A DNA stretch of 64,000 bases from Bacteroidales bacterium (lineage in GTDB: Bacteria > Bacteroidota > Bacteroidia > Bacteroidales > Bacteroidaceae): assembly GCA_004556745.1 (NCBI GenBank), contig SFFY01000008.1, positions 4,924 through 68,923 of the forward strand. Reading direction: 5' to 3'. The notes under the pieces are model-generated. The model saw only the letters and a list, made by a program, of their open reading frames with translations, made no database searches and was not told where the DNA came from. Each line of letters starts with the position of its first letter. Within the stretch, counting starts at the first letter, position 1. The position numbers and the translations under genes are program-made. Positions 39,534 through 49,500 of the stretch are shown here, piece by piece.

Positions 39534-41402
39534 ATGGAAAATTTCACAAAAGAACAGCTTCAGGCAAAAGACATGCCCGAATTGCTGCAAATCGCCAACA
39601 CACTTAATCTGCAAAAGGCTGACCAGACAGAGAAGGAGAAACTCGTCTACGACATCCTCGACGCACAGGCGGAACAGTCGAGCGCGGCTGCCGCCCCCGT
39701 AAGACGTCGCACGCGTATCTTGAAGAAAGAAGCCGACCACGTGTTCTCTGCTACGCAAAGCGGCAGCAGCGAACGCTTCGAGCAAGACCCTAACGCCGGC
39801 AAGAAACGGCCCCGCCTCACCAACGCCGAACAGGCCTTGCTGCACAGCGACGCGCCAGAAGCCGCGGCAGAACCTGCCCCCGTAAAAGAAGAACCCGTCA
39901 AGAAACGCCACGAAGACGCCCTGCCCGACTTCCTCGCAGAACAGATGCAGGCGGGACAGAACAATAGCGAAGATGACCTTGCAAACAGCGTGCTGGACTT
40001 GGAAGAGGTGCGCAAGGCTTTGAACCGCAACAAGCTTGAAAGGGCTGAAGCCCCGGCACCGGAAACCGCCGCGACTGAGGAAGATAATAAAGAAACGGAT
40101 TTTATTATCCTGAAAGACATTCCCGCACCTTACACCGAAAGTGAACTGCAACAGCTCTTTGCGCAGGCCGACGCCGGCAGAAGCGCATACGGCGCGCCGC
40201 AGACCCCGCGCTATGCCGAACGGCCCGTTTTCGCCAAGAAAGACATCGAGCCGGAAACGGAACAATACGCAACCGCCAACCCCTACGAGCATCTGCTCAA
40301 CGGCCGCGGCGTATTGGAAAACGCGCCCGAAGGCTTCGGCTTCCTGCGTTCCTCTGACTACAACTACCTGCCCTCGCCCGACGACATCTATGTGTCGGCG
40401 CAGCAAATCAGGCAGCACGGCCTGAAACCCGGCGACGTGGTGGAAGGACTGGTGAAGATACCGAAAGAGGGCGACAAGTACTTCACGCTGCAAACCATCG
40501 ACCGCATCAACGGCCTCGACCCGCAGCTCGTGCGCGACCGCGTGGCGTTCGAGCACCTCACGCCGCTCTTCCCCGAAGAGAAGTTCAAGCTCTGCTCGGG
40601 CAAAGGCGACAGCACGTCGTGCCGCCTCGTGGACCTCTTCACACCCATAGGCAAAGGACAGCGCGCCCTCATCGTGGCGCAGCCCAAGACGGGTAAGACG
40701 ATGCTCATGAAGGACATCGCCAACGCTATCGCCCGCAACCACCCCGATACATATTTAATAATGCTCCTCATCGACGAGCGCCCCGAAGAAGTGACCGACA
40801 TGGCACGCACGGTAAACGCAGAAGTCATCGCCTCCACCTTCGACGAGCCCGCCGCCCGCCACGTGAAAATAGCCAGCATCGTGCTCGAAAAAGCCAAGCG
40901 CATGGTTGAGTGCGGACACGACGTAGTGATTTTCCTCGACTCTATAACCCGCCTCGCACGAGCTTACAACACCGTTGCGCCCGCCTCGGGCAAAGTGCTC
41001 TCGGGCGGCGTGGACGCAAACGCGCTGCAAAAGCCCAAACGCTTCTTCGGCGCGGCGAGAAACATCGAAGGCGGCGGATCGCTCACGATCATCGCTACCG
41101 CGCTCATCGACACGGGTTCGAAGATGGACGAGGTTATATTCGAGGAGTTTAAGGGTACGGGCAACATGGAGCTGCAACTCGACCGCACGCTCGCCAACAA
41201 GCGCATCTTCCCCGCCATCAACATCACCGCGTCATCAACCCGCCGCGACGACCTGCTCCTCTCCGAGCAAACCATTCGCCGCATGTGGGTGCTGCGCAAC
41301 TATATTGCCGACATGACCCCCATAGAAGCGATGAACGACGTGAAAAAACGCGTGGAAGATACGCTCGATAACGAGGAATTTCTCGCTTCTATGAACGGGT
41401 AG
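39534..41402 (+). CDS. rho: Transcription termination factor Rho with large disordered insert
   Basis: Hexameric RNA helicase that ends transcription. The 622-aa protein is about 200 residues longer than E. coli Rho. The N-terminal helix bundle (1-45, MENFTKEQLQAKDMPELLQI) is split from the RNA-binding cold-shock domain (about 265-345, GFGFLRSSDYNYLPSPDDIY) by a low-complexity, highly charged insert (about 46-250). The ATPase has Walker A AQPKTGKTML (about 382), Q-loop/R-loop regions and SGGVDANALQKPKRFFGAAR. A comparable insert in Bacteroides Rho drives phase separation and supports gut fitness. I chose the ATG at 39534 since the upstream ATG 39453 adds Cys-rich sequence unlike Rho. Confidence 0.95.
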   Translation: MENFTKEQLQAKDMPELLQIANTLNLQKADQTEKEKLVYDILDAQAEQSSAAAAPVRRRTRILKKEADHVFSATQSGSSERFEQDPNAGKKRPRLTNAEQALLHSDAPEAAAEPAPVKEEPVKKRHEDALPDFLAEQMQAGQNNSEDDLANSVLDLEEVRKALNRNKLERAEAPAPETAATEEDNKETDFIILKDIPAPYTESELQQLFAQADAGRSAYGAPQTPRYAERPVFAKKDIEPETEQYATANPYEHLLNGRGVLENAPEGFGFLRSSDYNYLPSPDDIYVSAQQIRQHGLKPGDVVEGLVKIPKEGDKYFTLQTIDRINGLDPQLVRDRVAFEHLTPLFPEEKFKLCSGKGDSTSCRLVDLFTPIGKGQRALIVAQPKTGKTMLMKDIANAIARNHPDTYLIMLLIDERPEEVTDMARTVNAEVIASTFDEPAARHVKIASIVLEKAKRMVECGHDVVIFLDSITRLARAYNTVAPASGKVLSGGVDANALQKPKRFFGAARNIEGGGSLTIIATALIDTGSKMDEVIFEEFKGTGNMELQLDRTLANKRIFPAINITASSTRRDDLLLSEQTIRRMWVLRNYIADMTPIEAMNDVKKRVEDTLDNEEFLASMNG

Positions 41403-41415
41403 CAAAGGAAATTAG

Positions 41416-41423
41416 TAACTTTG
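41416..41423 (+). promoter_or_regulatory. -7 box for map
   Basis: TAACTTTG followed by TGCG, 29 bp before the map ATG and 13 bp after the rho stop, so map-tsaD can be transcribed on its own. Confidence 0.65.
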
Positions 41424-41452
41424 TGCGCAGCTAAGCGATATTTTTAAGAATC

Positions 41453-42310
41453 ATGGCTCACAAAATCATAAGAAACTGGCACGTCGCCCCCGGCTCCGCG
41501 CTCACGGATTTCGATAAGCGCGTACTCGGTTTCCAAAACCGAGGAGAGCTTGTGCCGAAAAGGGAACTCATCAAAACGCCCGAGCAAATAGAAGGCATTC
41601 GCCGCTCCGGCGTGGTGAACACGGGCGTGCTCGACCTTATAGAAAAGGAAATACACGCAGGCATGTCGACCGCTGAAATCGACCGCCTCGTCTACGACTA
41701 CACCACGGCGCACGGTGCCATTCCCGCGCCGCTCAACTACGAAGGCTTCCCCAAGAGCGTCTGCACGAGCATCAACGAAGTGGTGTGCCACGGCATTCCC
41801 TCGGAAGACGATATCCTCGAAGAGGGCGACATCATCAACGTAGACGTTTCCACCATACTCGACGGCTATTATAGCGACGCCTCGCGCATGTTTGTCATAG
41901 GGCAAACGACGCCTGAAAAGGAGAAACTCGTGCGCGTGGCAAAGGAATGTCTCGAAATCGGCGCGGAAGCCGCAAAGCCCTGGGGCTTCGTGGGCGACAT
42001 CGGCAAGGCCATATCGCGCCACGCCCATAAGAACGGCTTCGGCGTGGTACGCGCGCTCTGCGGCCACGGCGTTGGGCTGGAATTTCACGAAGAACCCGAA
42101 GTGGATCACTACAACACGCACCGCAAAGGTATGCTGCTCGTGCCGGGCATGGTGTTTACCATCGAGCCGATGATCAACATGGGCACGTGGGAAGTGTTTA
42201 TCGACGAAGAAGACGGCTGGACCGTGGTGACGGAAGACGAGTTGCCTTCCGCGCAATGGGAGCACACGTTCCTTATGACGGAGCACGGGCTCGAAATCCT
42301 CACACATTAA
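41453..42310 (+). CDS. map: Methionine aminopeptidase
   Basis: Removes the initiator Met from nascent proteins; a two-metal enzyme. The 285-aa protein carries the ligand-bearing segments INVDVSTILDGYYSDASRMF (two Asp), CGHGVGLEFHEEPEV (His), FTIEPMINMG (Glu) and WEHTFLMTE (Glu), plus the substrate His in VCHGIPSEDD. The N-terminal 40 residues are longer than in E. coli Map, as usual in Bacteroidetes. It precedes tsaD by 12 bp and has its own promoter after rho. Confidence 0.96.
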   Translation: MAHKIIRNWHVAPGSALTDFDKRVLGFQNRGELVPKRELIKTPEQIEGIRRSGVVNTGVLDLIEKEIHAGMSTAEIDRLVYDYTTAHGAIPAPLNYEGFPKSVCTSINEVVCHGIPSEDDILEEGDIINVDVSTILDGYYSDASRMFVIGQTTPEKEKLVRVAKECLEIGAEAAKPWGFVGDIGKAISRHAHKNGFGVVRALCGHGVGLEFHEEPEVDHYNTHRKGMLLVPGMVFTIEPMINMGTWEVFIDEEDGWTVVTEDELPSAQWEHTFLMTEHGLEILTH

Positions 42311-42322
42311 TTCCCTCTCTCG

Positions 42323-43363
42323 GTGAATAAGAATAATCAGAACGACATTATAATATTGGGCATCGAGTCCAGCTGCGACGACACCTCGGCCGCCGTGATG
42401 AAAAACGGCGTGCTGCTGAGCAACGTCACGGCCAGCCAAGCCGTACACGAAGCCTACGGCGGCGTAGTGCCTGAACTCGCCTCGCGGGCGCATCAGCAAA
42501 ACATCGTGCCCGTGGTGAGCGAAGCCCTGAGGCAGGCAGGCGTGGCGAAAGAGCAGCTCTCGGCCGTGTGCGTCACGCTCGGGCCGGGCCTTATGGGGTC
42601 GTTGCTCGTAGGAGCCTCGTTTGCCAAAGGATTTGCCGCCGCACTCGGCATTCCCCTTATCGAAGCCAACCACCTGCAAGGGCATATCCTTGCGCATTTC
42701 ATACGCCGCGCCGACGAGGCGGGCAAGGCCCTGCCGCCTTTCCCCTTTCTCTGCCTGCTCGTGAGCGGCGGCAATTCGCAAATCGTCAAGGTAGATGCCT
42801 ACAACAAACTTGAAATTCTCGGGCAGACCATTGACGACGCCGCCGGAGAGGCAATGGACAAATGCTCCAAGGTGATGGGCTTAGGCTATCCCGGAGGACC
42901 GATCATCGACCGCCTTGCCCGCCAAGGCAATCCCCACGCTTATTCTTTCAGCAAACCGAATATCCCGGGACTGGATTACAGTTTCAGCGGGCTGAAAACG
43001 TCGTTCCTCTACTTCTTGCGCGACGAAATGGCGAAAGACCCCGACTTCATTGAAAAGCACAAGGAAGACCTCGCCGCCTCAATCGAACGCACGATTGTGG
43101 AGATACTGATGAAGAAACTCGCCCTTGCAGTCAAGCAGACAGGAATCCGCCACGTGGCACTCTCGGGCGGCGTTTCGGCCAACACGGCCCTGCGTGCCGC
43201 CTTCGCGGAACAGAGCGAAAAGAACGGCTGGACTATTTATATTCCGCCTTTCAGTTACACCACGGACAACGCCGCCATGATAGCCATCACGGGGCACTTC
43301 AAATATCTCGACAAAGACTTTTGCCCGCTCTCCAAACCCACTTACTCGAGAACGGTGTTGTGA
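42323..43363 (+). CDS. tsaD: tRNA N6-threonylcarbamoyladenosine transferase TsaD
   Basis: Transfers threonylcarbamoyl to A37 of ANN-decoding tRNAs together with TsaB and TsaE (both elsewhere). The 346-aa ASKHA protein has LGIESSCDDTSAAV at the start, VVPELASRAHQQNI, the metal-binding NHLQGHI (His at about 116 and 120), SGGNSQIVKV, and DAAGEAMDK. The start is a GTG at 42323 (GTG-AAT-AAG); no ATG fits upstream of the conserved LGIESSCDDT. It is followed by a family B pair. Confidence 0.97.
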   Translation: MNKNNQNDIIILGIESSCDDTSAAVMKNGVLLSNVTASQAVHEAYGGVVPELASRAHQQNIVPVVSEALRQAGVAKEQLSAVCVTLGPGLMGSLLVGASFAKGFAAALGIPLIEANHLQGHILAHFIRRADEAGKALPPFPFLCLLVSGGNSQIVKVDAYNKLEILGQTIDDAAGEAMDKCSKVMGLGYPGGPIIDRLARQGNPHAYSFSKPNIPGLDYSFSGLKTSFLYFLRDEMAKDPDFIEKHKEDLAASIERTIVEILMKKLALAVKQTGIRHVALSGGVSANTALRAAFAEQSEKNGWTIYIPPFSYTTDNAAMIAITGHFKYLDKDFCPLSKPTYSRTVL

Positions 43364-43385
43364 TAAAGAGACATAATAACCAAAT

Positions 43386-43493
43386 GTCTCACGAGTAGGG
43401 GCGTTTTGCAAAACGCCCGCCGGGTGCGCCGAATGGGAAAATACAGCCAATCATTTTCCGGGCGTTTTGCAAAACGCCCCTACTCGCGAGACC
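43386..43493. repeat. Family B pair with long outer arms
   Basis: Outer GTCTCACGAGTAGGGGCG and CGCCCCTACTCGCGAGACC enclose two GTTTTGCAAAAC palindromes in head-to-head order. The most complete member of the family; the outer arms recur alone at 8549-8606 and in part at 27045-27060. Confidence 0.9.
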
Positions 43494-43541
43494 TGAACTT
43501 TCAATAATAAATCATACAACCCATATAACGACAAAAATATT

Positions 43542-44054
43542 ATGGAATTAGACTTGAAACTTGCCAGCAAAGAAATCAACGAAATTTTGTGGCGCGAAGC
43601 CAAAACCCTCTCTACTGCCGAAAGTTGCACAGCCGGTCGTATTGCCAGCGTGATTACTGCTGTGCCCGGCAGTTCCAATTATTATAAAGGCGGCCTTATT
43701 TGCTACGCCGACGAAACCAAAGAAAATCTCCTGCATGTTGATGCCAAGGTCATCGAAGAGCAAACGCCCGTGTGCGAAGAGGTGGTGAAGCAAATGGTGG
43801 TCGGCGCGTGCGACCTCTTCAATACCGACTATGCCGTTGCCATTAGCGGCTACGCAGGTCCCGGCGGCCCCGACGGCGGCAAGAGCGGCGTGATCGTAGG
43901 CACTATTTGGATTGCCGTAGGCACGAAGGACAACATCGTGACCAAGATGATTGAGGAAGACAACGGCCGCGACAAGAACCTCGCCTCTGCAACGAGCGTA
44001 GCCGTGCACATGCTGCTCGACTATCTCAAAGCCGGCGACGAAACGGTAGCATAA
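43542..44054 (+). CDS. pncC: Nicotinamide-nucleotide amidohydrolase, CinA C-terminal family
   Basis: Deamidates NMN to nicotinate mononucleotide in the pyridine nucleotide cycle. At 170 aa it is the stand-alone CinA-C form without the N-terminal MoCF-like domain. Visible motifs: TLSTAESCTAGRIASVIT (catalytic Ser in the AESCTGG-like motif), GSSNYYKGGLICYADETKEN and AISGYAGPGGPDGG. No competence role is implied. It sits between the family B pair and folP (45 bp). Confidence 0.9.
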   Translation: MELDLKLASKEINEILWREAKTLSTAESCTAGRIASVITAVPGSSNYYKGGLICYADETKENLLHVDAKVIEEQTPVCEEVVKQMVVGACDLFNTDYAVAISGYAGPGGPDGGKSGVIVGTIWIAVGTKDNIVTKMIEEDNGRDKNLASATSVAVHMLLDYLKAGDETVA

Positions 44055-44099
44055 GCCCTACCCGTCGACCCTTTTACCGGTTCACTTTTTACTATCCTT

Positions 44100-44957
44100 A
44101 TGTCCCCATTCATTCCATACTCCATCAACTGCGGCGGAAGGCTCTTCGAGCTGGACCGCCCGCAGGTAATGGGCATTCTCAACGTAACGCCCGACTCTTT
44201 CTACGCCGGCAGCCGCAAGCAGACCGAAGCAGAGATTGAAAGCCGCGTGCGGGAAATACTCGAAGAAGGAGGCACGATGATCGACATCGGCGCTTACTCT
44301 TCGCGCCCCGGAGCAGACGACGTGACTGCCGAGGAGGAAATGGCGCGGCTGCGCCGGGGACTGCAAATCGTGCGCCGCCTCGCACCCGAGGTGCCCGTTT
44401 CCGTGGACACGTTCCGCGCTGACGTGGCTCGGATGTGCGTGGAAGAATGCGGCGCAAACATTATCAACGATATTTCGGGCGGCACGATGGACAATAACAT
44501 GTTCCGCACGGTGGCCAGCCTGCGCGTGCCGTATATCTTGATGCATATTCAGGGAACGCCTGCCACCATGCAGCAGGCGCCCCATTACGACGACCTCTTG
44601 CGAGAGGTCTTTCTCTTTTTAGCTGAAAGGGTGGAACGCCTGCGGCAGCTCGGGGCTAACGACATTATCCTCGACCCCGGCTTCGGTTTCGGCAAAACCC
44701 TCGAGCACAACTACGACCTGATGAGCCACATCGCAGACTTCCGCGAGTTCGACCTGCCGCTCCTTGTGGGCATCTCCCGCAAGTCGATGATTTACAAGCT
44801 CCTCGGCGGCACGCCCGCCGAAGCCCTCAACGGCACCACCGCGCTCAACACGATTGCCCTGCTGCAAGGAGCGCACATCTTGCGCGTCCACGACGTGAAA
44901 GCCGCAGCAGAGGCGGTGCAAATCGTGGAGAAAATGCGCGAATGCCGCAACGATTGA
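44100..44957 (+). CDS. folP: Dihydropteroate synthase
   Basis: Condenses p-aminobenzoate with the pterin pyrophosphate in folate synthesis; target of sulfonamides. The 285-aa TIM barrel has the family motifs MGILNVTPDSFYAGS (about 21), IDIGAYSSRPGA (about 62), VSVDTFRADVA, NIINDISGGTMD, ILMHIQGTP, DPGFGFGKT and GISRKSM. Sequence gives no sign of a duplicate or resistance allele. In many Bacteroidetes folP directly precedes cdaA; here a family C element and a ProX/YbaK-like gene separate them. Confidence 0.97.
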   Translation: MSPFIPYSINCGGRLFELDRPQVMGILNVTPDSFYAGSRKQTEAEIESRVREILEEGGTMIDIGAYSSRPGADDVTAEEEMARLRRGLQIVRRLAPEVPVSVDTFRADVARMCVEECGANIINDISGGTMDNNMFRTVASLRVPYILMHIQGTPATMQQAPHYDDLLREVFLFLAERVERLRQLGANDIILDPGFGFGKTLEHNYDLMSHIADFREFDLPLLVGISRKSMIYKLLGGTPAEALNGTTALNTIALLQGAHILRVHDVKAAAEAVQIVEKMRECRND

Positions 44958-44976
44958 CCTTTTATCTATTAATATT

Positions 44977-45153
44977 TAGTAAACAAGTAGACAAGGAAAT
45001 TTTCGTGCAAGCGAGTGCAGAGCCGAATTTATTCGGGCTATGCCGAGCGTAGCCGAAAATCTCAAAGAAACAAGACAAGTTACTAATATATATATTGTAT
45101 AGCAAGACATCTCTGTCTCGTCTACTCGTTTACTAGTCCACTCGTCTACTAAA
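44977..45153. repeat. Family C element, copy C4 (long form)
   Basis: TTAGTAAACAAGTAGACAAG at the left, CTCGTCTACTAA at the right. It carries the extra module GGAAATTTTCGTGCAAGCGA ... GCCGAAAATCTCAAAG shared (inverted) with C2, and the AT core CTAATATATATATTGTATAG. Lies 19 bp after folP and 15 bp before the next ATG. Confidence 0.85.
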
Positions 45154-45168
45154 ACATAATCTAATGCT

Positions 45169-45690
45169 ATGACACGCGAGGAGATTGTACTCAACTTCTT
45201 GAACGAACACGATATCCCCTTTACCGTGTACCACCACCCCGAGGGCAAAACCATTGAAGAGGCCAAACGGTGGTGGAAAGACGACGGGAGCGTGCATTGC
45301 AAGAACCTCTTTTTCCGTAACCACAAGGGCAACAAGCATTACCTTGTGTGTTTCCATTGCGACCACGACCTTGACATTCACGACCTCGAGCACCGGCTTA
45401 AAGCCTCGCTTATCGCGCAGGGTTTGCCCTCGTGCGGAAAGCTTTCGTTTGCCTCGCCGGAGCGCATGATGCGCTACCTCGGTCTCGAGCCGGGCAGCGT
45501 TTCGCCGTTCGGGTTGATCAACGATGCGGAGCACCACGTGCATCTCTATCTCGACGAACAGCTGCAAAACGCCCCCACACTCTCTTTCCACCCCAACGAT
45601 TGCCGCGGCACGGTGGTCATAGCCCGCGCCGACTTTGAACGCTATCTGAAGGCCGTGGGCAATACCTACGAATATATCTCGCTTTATTAA
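45169..45690 (+). CDS. Prolyl-tRNA editing protein ProX / YbaK-EbsC family
   Basis: A 173-aa single-domain protein of the trans-editing deacylase family, which hydrolyses Ala-tRNA(Pro) or related mischarged tRNAs. Features: IPFTVYHHPEGKTIEEA near the start, CKNLFFRNHKGNKHYLVCFH, LSFASPERMMRYLGLEPGSV-type motif and PFGLINDAEHHVHLYLDE, followed by the strand/helix HPNDCRGTVVIARADFERYL. The conserved catalytic Lys is probably in CKNLFFR. It lies between element C4 and cdaA (24 bp). Confidence 0.88.
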   Translation: MTREEIVLNFLNEHDIPFTVYHHPEGKTIEEAKRWWKDDGSVHCKNLFFRNHKGNKHYLVCFHCDHDLDIHDLEHRLKASLIAQGLPSCGKLSFASPERMMRYLGLEPGSVSPFGLINDAEHHVHLYLDEQLQNAPTLSFHPNDCRGTVVIARADFERYLKAVGNTYEYISLY

Positions 45691-45714
45691 GGAAATGGTA
45701 AAACCCCTTTGCCA

Positions 45715-46482
45715 ATGATTACCTTCGGCATCAAAGACATTATCGACATTGTCCTCGTGGCATTGTTGCTTTACTATATTTACCGGCTGATGAAAGAGTC
45801 GAGTTCTGCCAACATCTTTGCCGGCATCCTCGTCTTAATCGTCGTGTGGATATTCGTGTCCCACATTTTCGAGATGCGCCTTTTGGGCGGCTTGCTCGAC
45901 AGGGTGGTCAACATGGGCGCCATTGCCCTTATCATTCTTTTCCAAGAAGAAATCCGCCACTTCTTTTCCAGCATCGGCACGCGGCGCAGCACGCACTTCC
46001 TGCGCCGGCTCTTCAACCGCAACAAAGTCGTGACTGGCCACCGCGAGGACATCATGCCCATCGTCATGGCCTGCATGAGTATGGGCAAGCAGCGCGTGGG
46101 CGCGCTTATCGTTATTGAGCGCAGCGTGGGGCTGAGCGAAATCATCAATTCGGGCGACATCATCAATGCTAATATCAACCAGCGGCTTATAGAAAACATT
46201 TTCTTCAAAAACAGTCCGTTGCACGACGGTGCGCTCATCATTTCTCACCAGCGCATCAAGGCGGCGGGCTGCATCTTGCCCGTGTCGCACGACACGGACA
46301 TACCCAAGTCGCTCGGCTTGCGCCACCGCGCTGCGCTCGGCATCTCCCAGAAGAGCGACTGCATCGCCATCATCGTTTCGGAGGAAACGGGCGGCATCTC
46401 CATTGCCGAAGGCGGCCAGTTCTATCTGCGCCTCTCCGCCGAGGAGCTGGAACGCCACCTCACCGCGCGCTGGACGGAATAA
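45715..46482 (+). CDS. cdaA: Diadenylate cyclase CdaA
   Basis: Makes c-di-AMP from two ATP. The 255-aa membrane protein has three N-terminal helices (about 1-80, IIDIVLVALLLYYIYRLMKE, FAGILVLIVVWIFVSHIF, MGAIALIILFQEEIR) and the DAC domain with SPLHDGALII (DGA motif) and LRHRAALGIS (RHR motif), then SEETGGISIAEGG. I chose the ATG at 45715 over the TTG at 45709. Unlike Firmicutes there is no adjacent ybbR/cdaR gene; the only YbbR-domain gene seen is at 11521. c-di-AMP commonly controls K+ uptake, and trkH is in this window. Confidence 0.95.
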   Translation: MITFGIKDIIDIVLVALLLYYIYRLMKESSSANIFAGILVLIVVWIFVSHIFEMRLLGGLLDRVVNMGAIALIILFQEEIRHFFSSIGTRRSTHFLRRLFNRNKVVTGHREDIMPIVMACMSMGKQRVGALIVIERSVGLSEIINSGDIINANINQRLIENIFFKNSPLHDGALIISHQRIKAAGCILPVSHDTDIPKSLGLRHRAALGISQKSDCIAIIVSEETGGISIAEGGQFYLRLSAEELERHLTARWTE

Positions 46483-46546
46483 GTCGGCAAAAAATTTTAT
46501 TAAAAACAATTTCCTAAATCATTTATCTACCTTAATCCTTTTACCT

Positions 46547-49500
46547 ATGAAAAGATTGCTATCTCTTCTCGGCCTGCTGCTTTGCATCTTCGGGCAAAGC
46601 CGTGCAGACGTGGCGGCAGTGAACGCTTCGGGCGACGCCGTTACGAGTACTGCCTCGATTAGCCGTGAAAAGGTCTACGTAATCCGCAGCGCACGCGGTT
46701 TCCTTTTCTACTCCTCCGAGAGTACCTATTCTTCCAAGCTTGCCGGCAGCGCCACACGCGGCGGCACAGCCAGCCTCACGGCGGAAGCGCAACAGTTTAT
46801 GTTTTTCAACAACGGCGAGAACAAGTATCTCTACTCGCTCGGTGCAGGCAAGTTCGTACGCAGCGACGGCTCCTATGAAGATGAACCCACTTCGCCCGTC
46901 ACCTTTGTGGAGACCGGCAACAGCACCTACCCTTGGACCATCAAGATCGGCAGCAACATCGTCAATATGCAGACTTCCGGCGGCGTGGCACAGGGTGTAG
47001 TGGTTGACTCCTGGAATACTCCCGACGACGGCAACCGACTCCAAATCATCGAAGCCACGGCTCCCACCACGTTCAACGCACACATGCAGAAGCTCTACGG
47101 CATCACCTCCGACACAGGTTTTGAAAACAGCCAAGTATATGCCATGCGCAGCGCACGCGGCTTCTTGCTCTACACCGCCACTGCCGACAAACTCGCAGGC
47201 AGTGCCCTGATCAGCGAAGCCGGCGCGGCAGATTTCACCCAGACCGCCCAGCAACTCTCCGTCCGCACCGTGGAAGGCAACAAATATCTTTATTCTATCG
47301 GCGCAGGCAAGTATGTGAAGAGCGACGGCACGTATGAAGACACGCCCACCTCGCCCCTCACGCTCACCGCCACGGGCGATGCCACCTATCCCTGGCAGGT
47401 GAAGCTCGGCGACAACGTGATCAATATGCAGGAGGCCGGCGGTGCCGCTCCCGGCGTTATCTATAATGATTACAGTACGCTCGACCCGGGCAACAAGCTG
47501 CAAATTCTCCGCACCTACACCGAGGTGAAGCCCGACGAGACTTCGCTCTACGCCGAATATAACACGGTTGAGGCTGGCACGCGCCCCGAAGGCGTGAGCG
47601 ACTATACGTTGTGGTACAACGTACCCGTGGCCAAGACGGGCGTTTCCGATACGTGGATGGAATATGCACTGCCTCTGGGCAACGGCCAAATCGGCACCAC
47701 CATCCGAGGCGGTATCCTCAAAGACGAAATCCAGTTCAACGAAAAGACGCTCTGGGCCGGCACCTCTGCCAACAGCAACCAAGGCTATTATCAGAACTTC
47801 GGTTCAATCATGGTCACCGACCTCAGCGGCTCGTTCAGCCTGGCCGATGCCACCGCGCCCGTCAAGGCCTACAACCGCTACCTCGACATTATCAACGGCG
47901 TGGGCGGCGTGAACTTCAAGAGCAGCGACGAGGCCACTTCCTACGAACGCCGCTACTTCGTTTCAGCCACCGACCAGGCCTTCGTTGCCCGCTACGAAGC
48001 CAAGGGCGCGGACAAGATGACGCTTAAATTCGCCTTCAATCCCGACAACCAAATCGGCGCGGGCAGCGTGACCTATGCCGAGGGCACTGCCGCCTTCAGC
48101 GGAGCTATGGAAACGATTAAGTACAACGCCAAGTTTAAGGTGCTCGCCGATGCCGGCGCAACTGTTTCCACTTCCAAGGGTTTCATTAAGGTGGAAAACG
48201 CCACATGGATCAATCTCATCATGGCCGCCGCCACGGACTACGACTGCGCCAAGTCGGGTTGCGTGACGGGTGAAACGGCAGAGCAGATCGCCGCCAAGGT
48301 TCAGGCACGCATCGATGCCGCAGCCGCTAAGGAATATGCCACGCTCCTTGCCGACCACGTCGCCAAGCACAGCGAATTGATGAACCGCGTATCGTTCAAC
48401 ATCGCCTCACCCTGCACCGACAAGACCACGCAGCAGCTCGTGGAATACTACAACGCCGCCACGGCCAACAAGACGGCCAACGACGGCCTCTACCTCGAAA
48501 GCCTCTACTTCCAGTATGGCCGCTATCTGACCATCGGCGCAAACCTCGACACGAGCATCCACGCACCGAGCAACCTGCAGGGCATCTGGAACGACCGCTC
48601 CAACTCCAACTTCTGGCACTGCGACGTGCACGCCGACATCAACGTCGAGATGAACTACTGGCCCGTCGACCCCACCAACCTCAGCGAGATGCACAAGCCG
48701 TTCCTCGAACACATCATCGACCTCGCCACCGCCGCCAATTCTCCCTGGAAGGCTTTGGCACAGAAAATCAAGAGCGGCGCACCGGGCTGGGCAGTTGCAG
48801 TCGAAAACAACATCTTCGGCGGCACCTCCACCTGGGAAAACAGCCGCATCAAGACGCTCGGAGCATGGTACTGCTCGCACTTCTGGCGTTACTATAAGTA
48901 CACGCTCGACCGCGACCTGCTCAAGCGCGCCCTGCCCGTGATGTACGATGCCGCCCTCTACACAAAGGCGCTTTGCACCGCCGACAGCAAGGGCCTCTAC
49001 GAAATCAAGAACGAGTGGAGCCCCGAGCACGGCAACACCGACGTGACGGCGTTCGCGCAGCAAACGTCTTACGAACTCCTCGACGAAATCTTTAAGGCGC
49101 ACGAAGAACTTGGCAGCGAGTCGCCCCTCACAGCCGCACAAATCTCTGCTATCCAGGATTTGTACGACAAGTTCGACAAGGGACTTTGGACCGAGACCTA
49201 CGGCGGCAAGACCTGCATCTCGGAATGGAAGAACTACAAACTCTCCGACCAGCAGCACCGCCACCTCTCGCACCTCATGTGCCTCTATCCGTACTCGCAG
49301 GTTAGCGCATTCGACACGACGGACGAAGGCAAAAAACTCTTCCAAGCCGCCTACAACGGGCAGATTGCCCGCAACGGCGACGTGACGGGCTGGTCGATGG
49401 GCTGGCAAACCAACACGTACGCCCGCTGCCTCGACGGCTACAACGCCCGCCGCAACCTCACGCTCGCCCTGCGCCACTCTGGCTCCTACGCCATCGAGAT

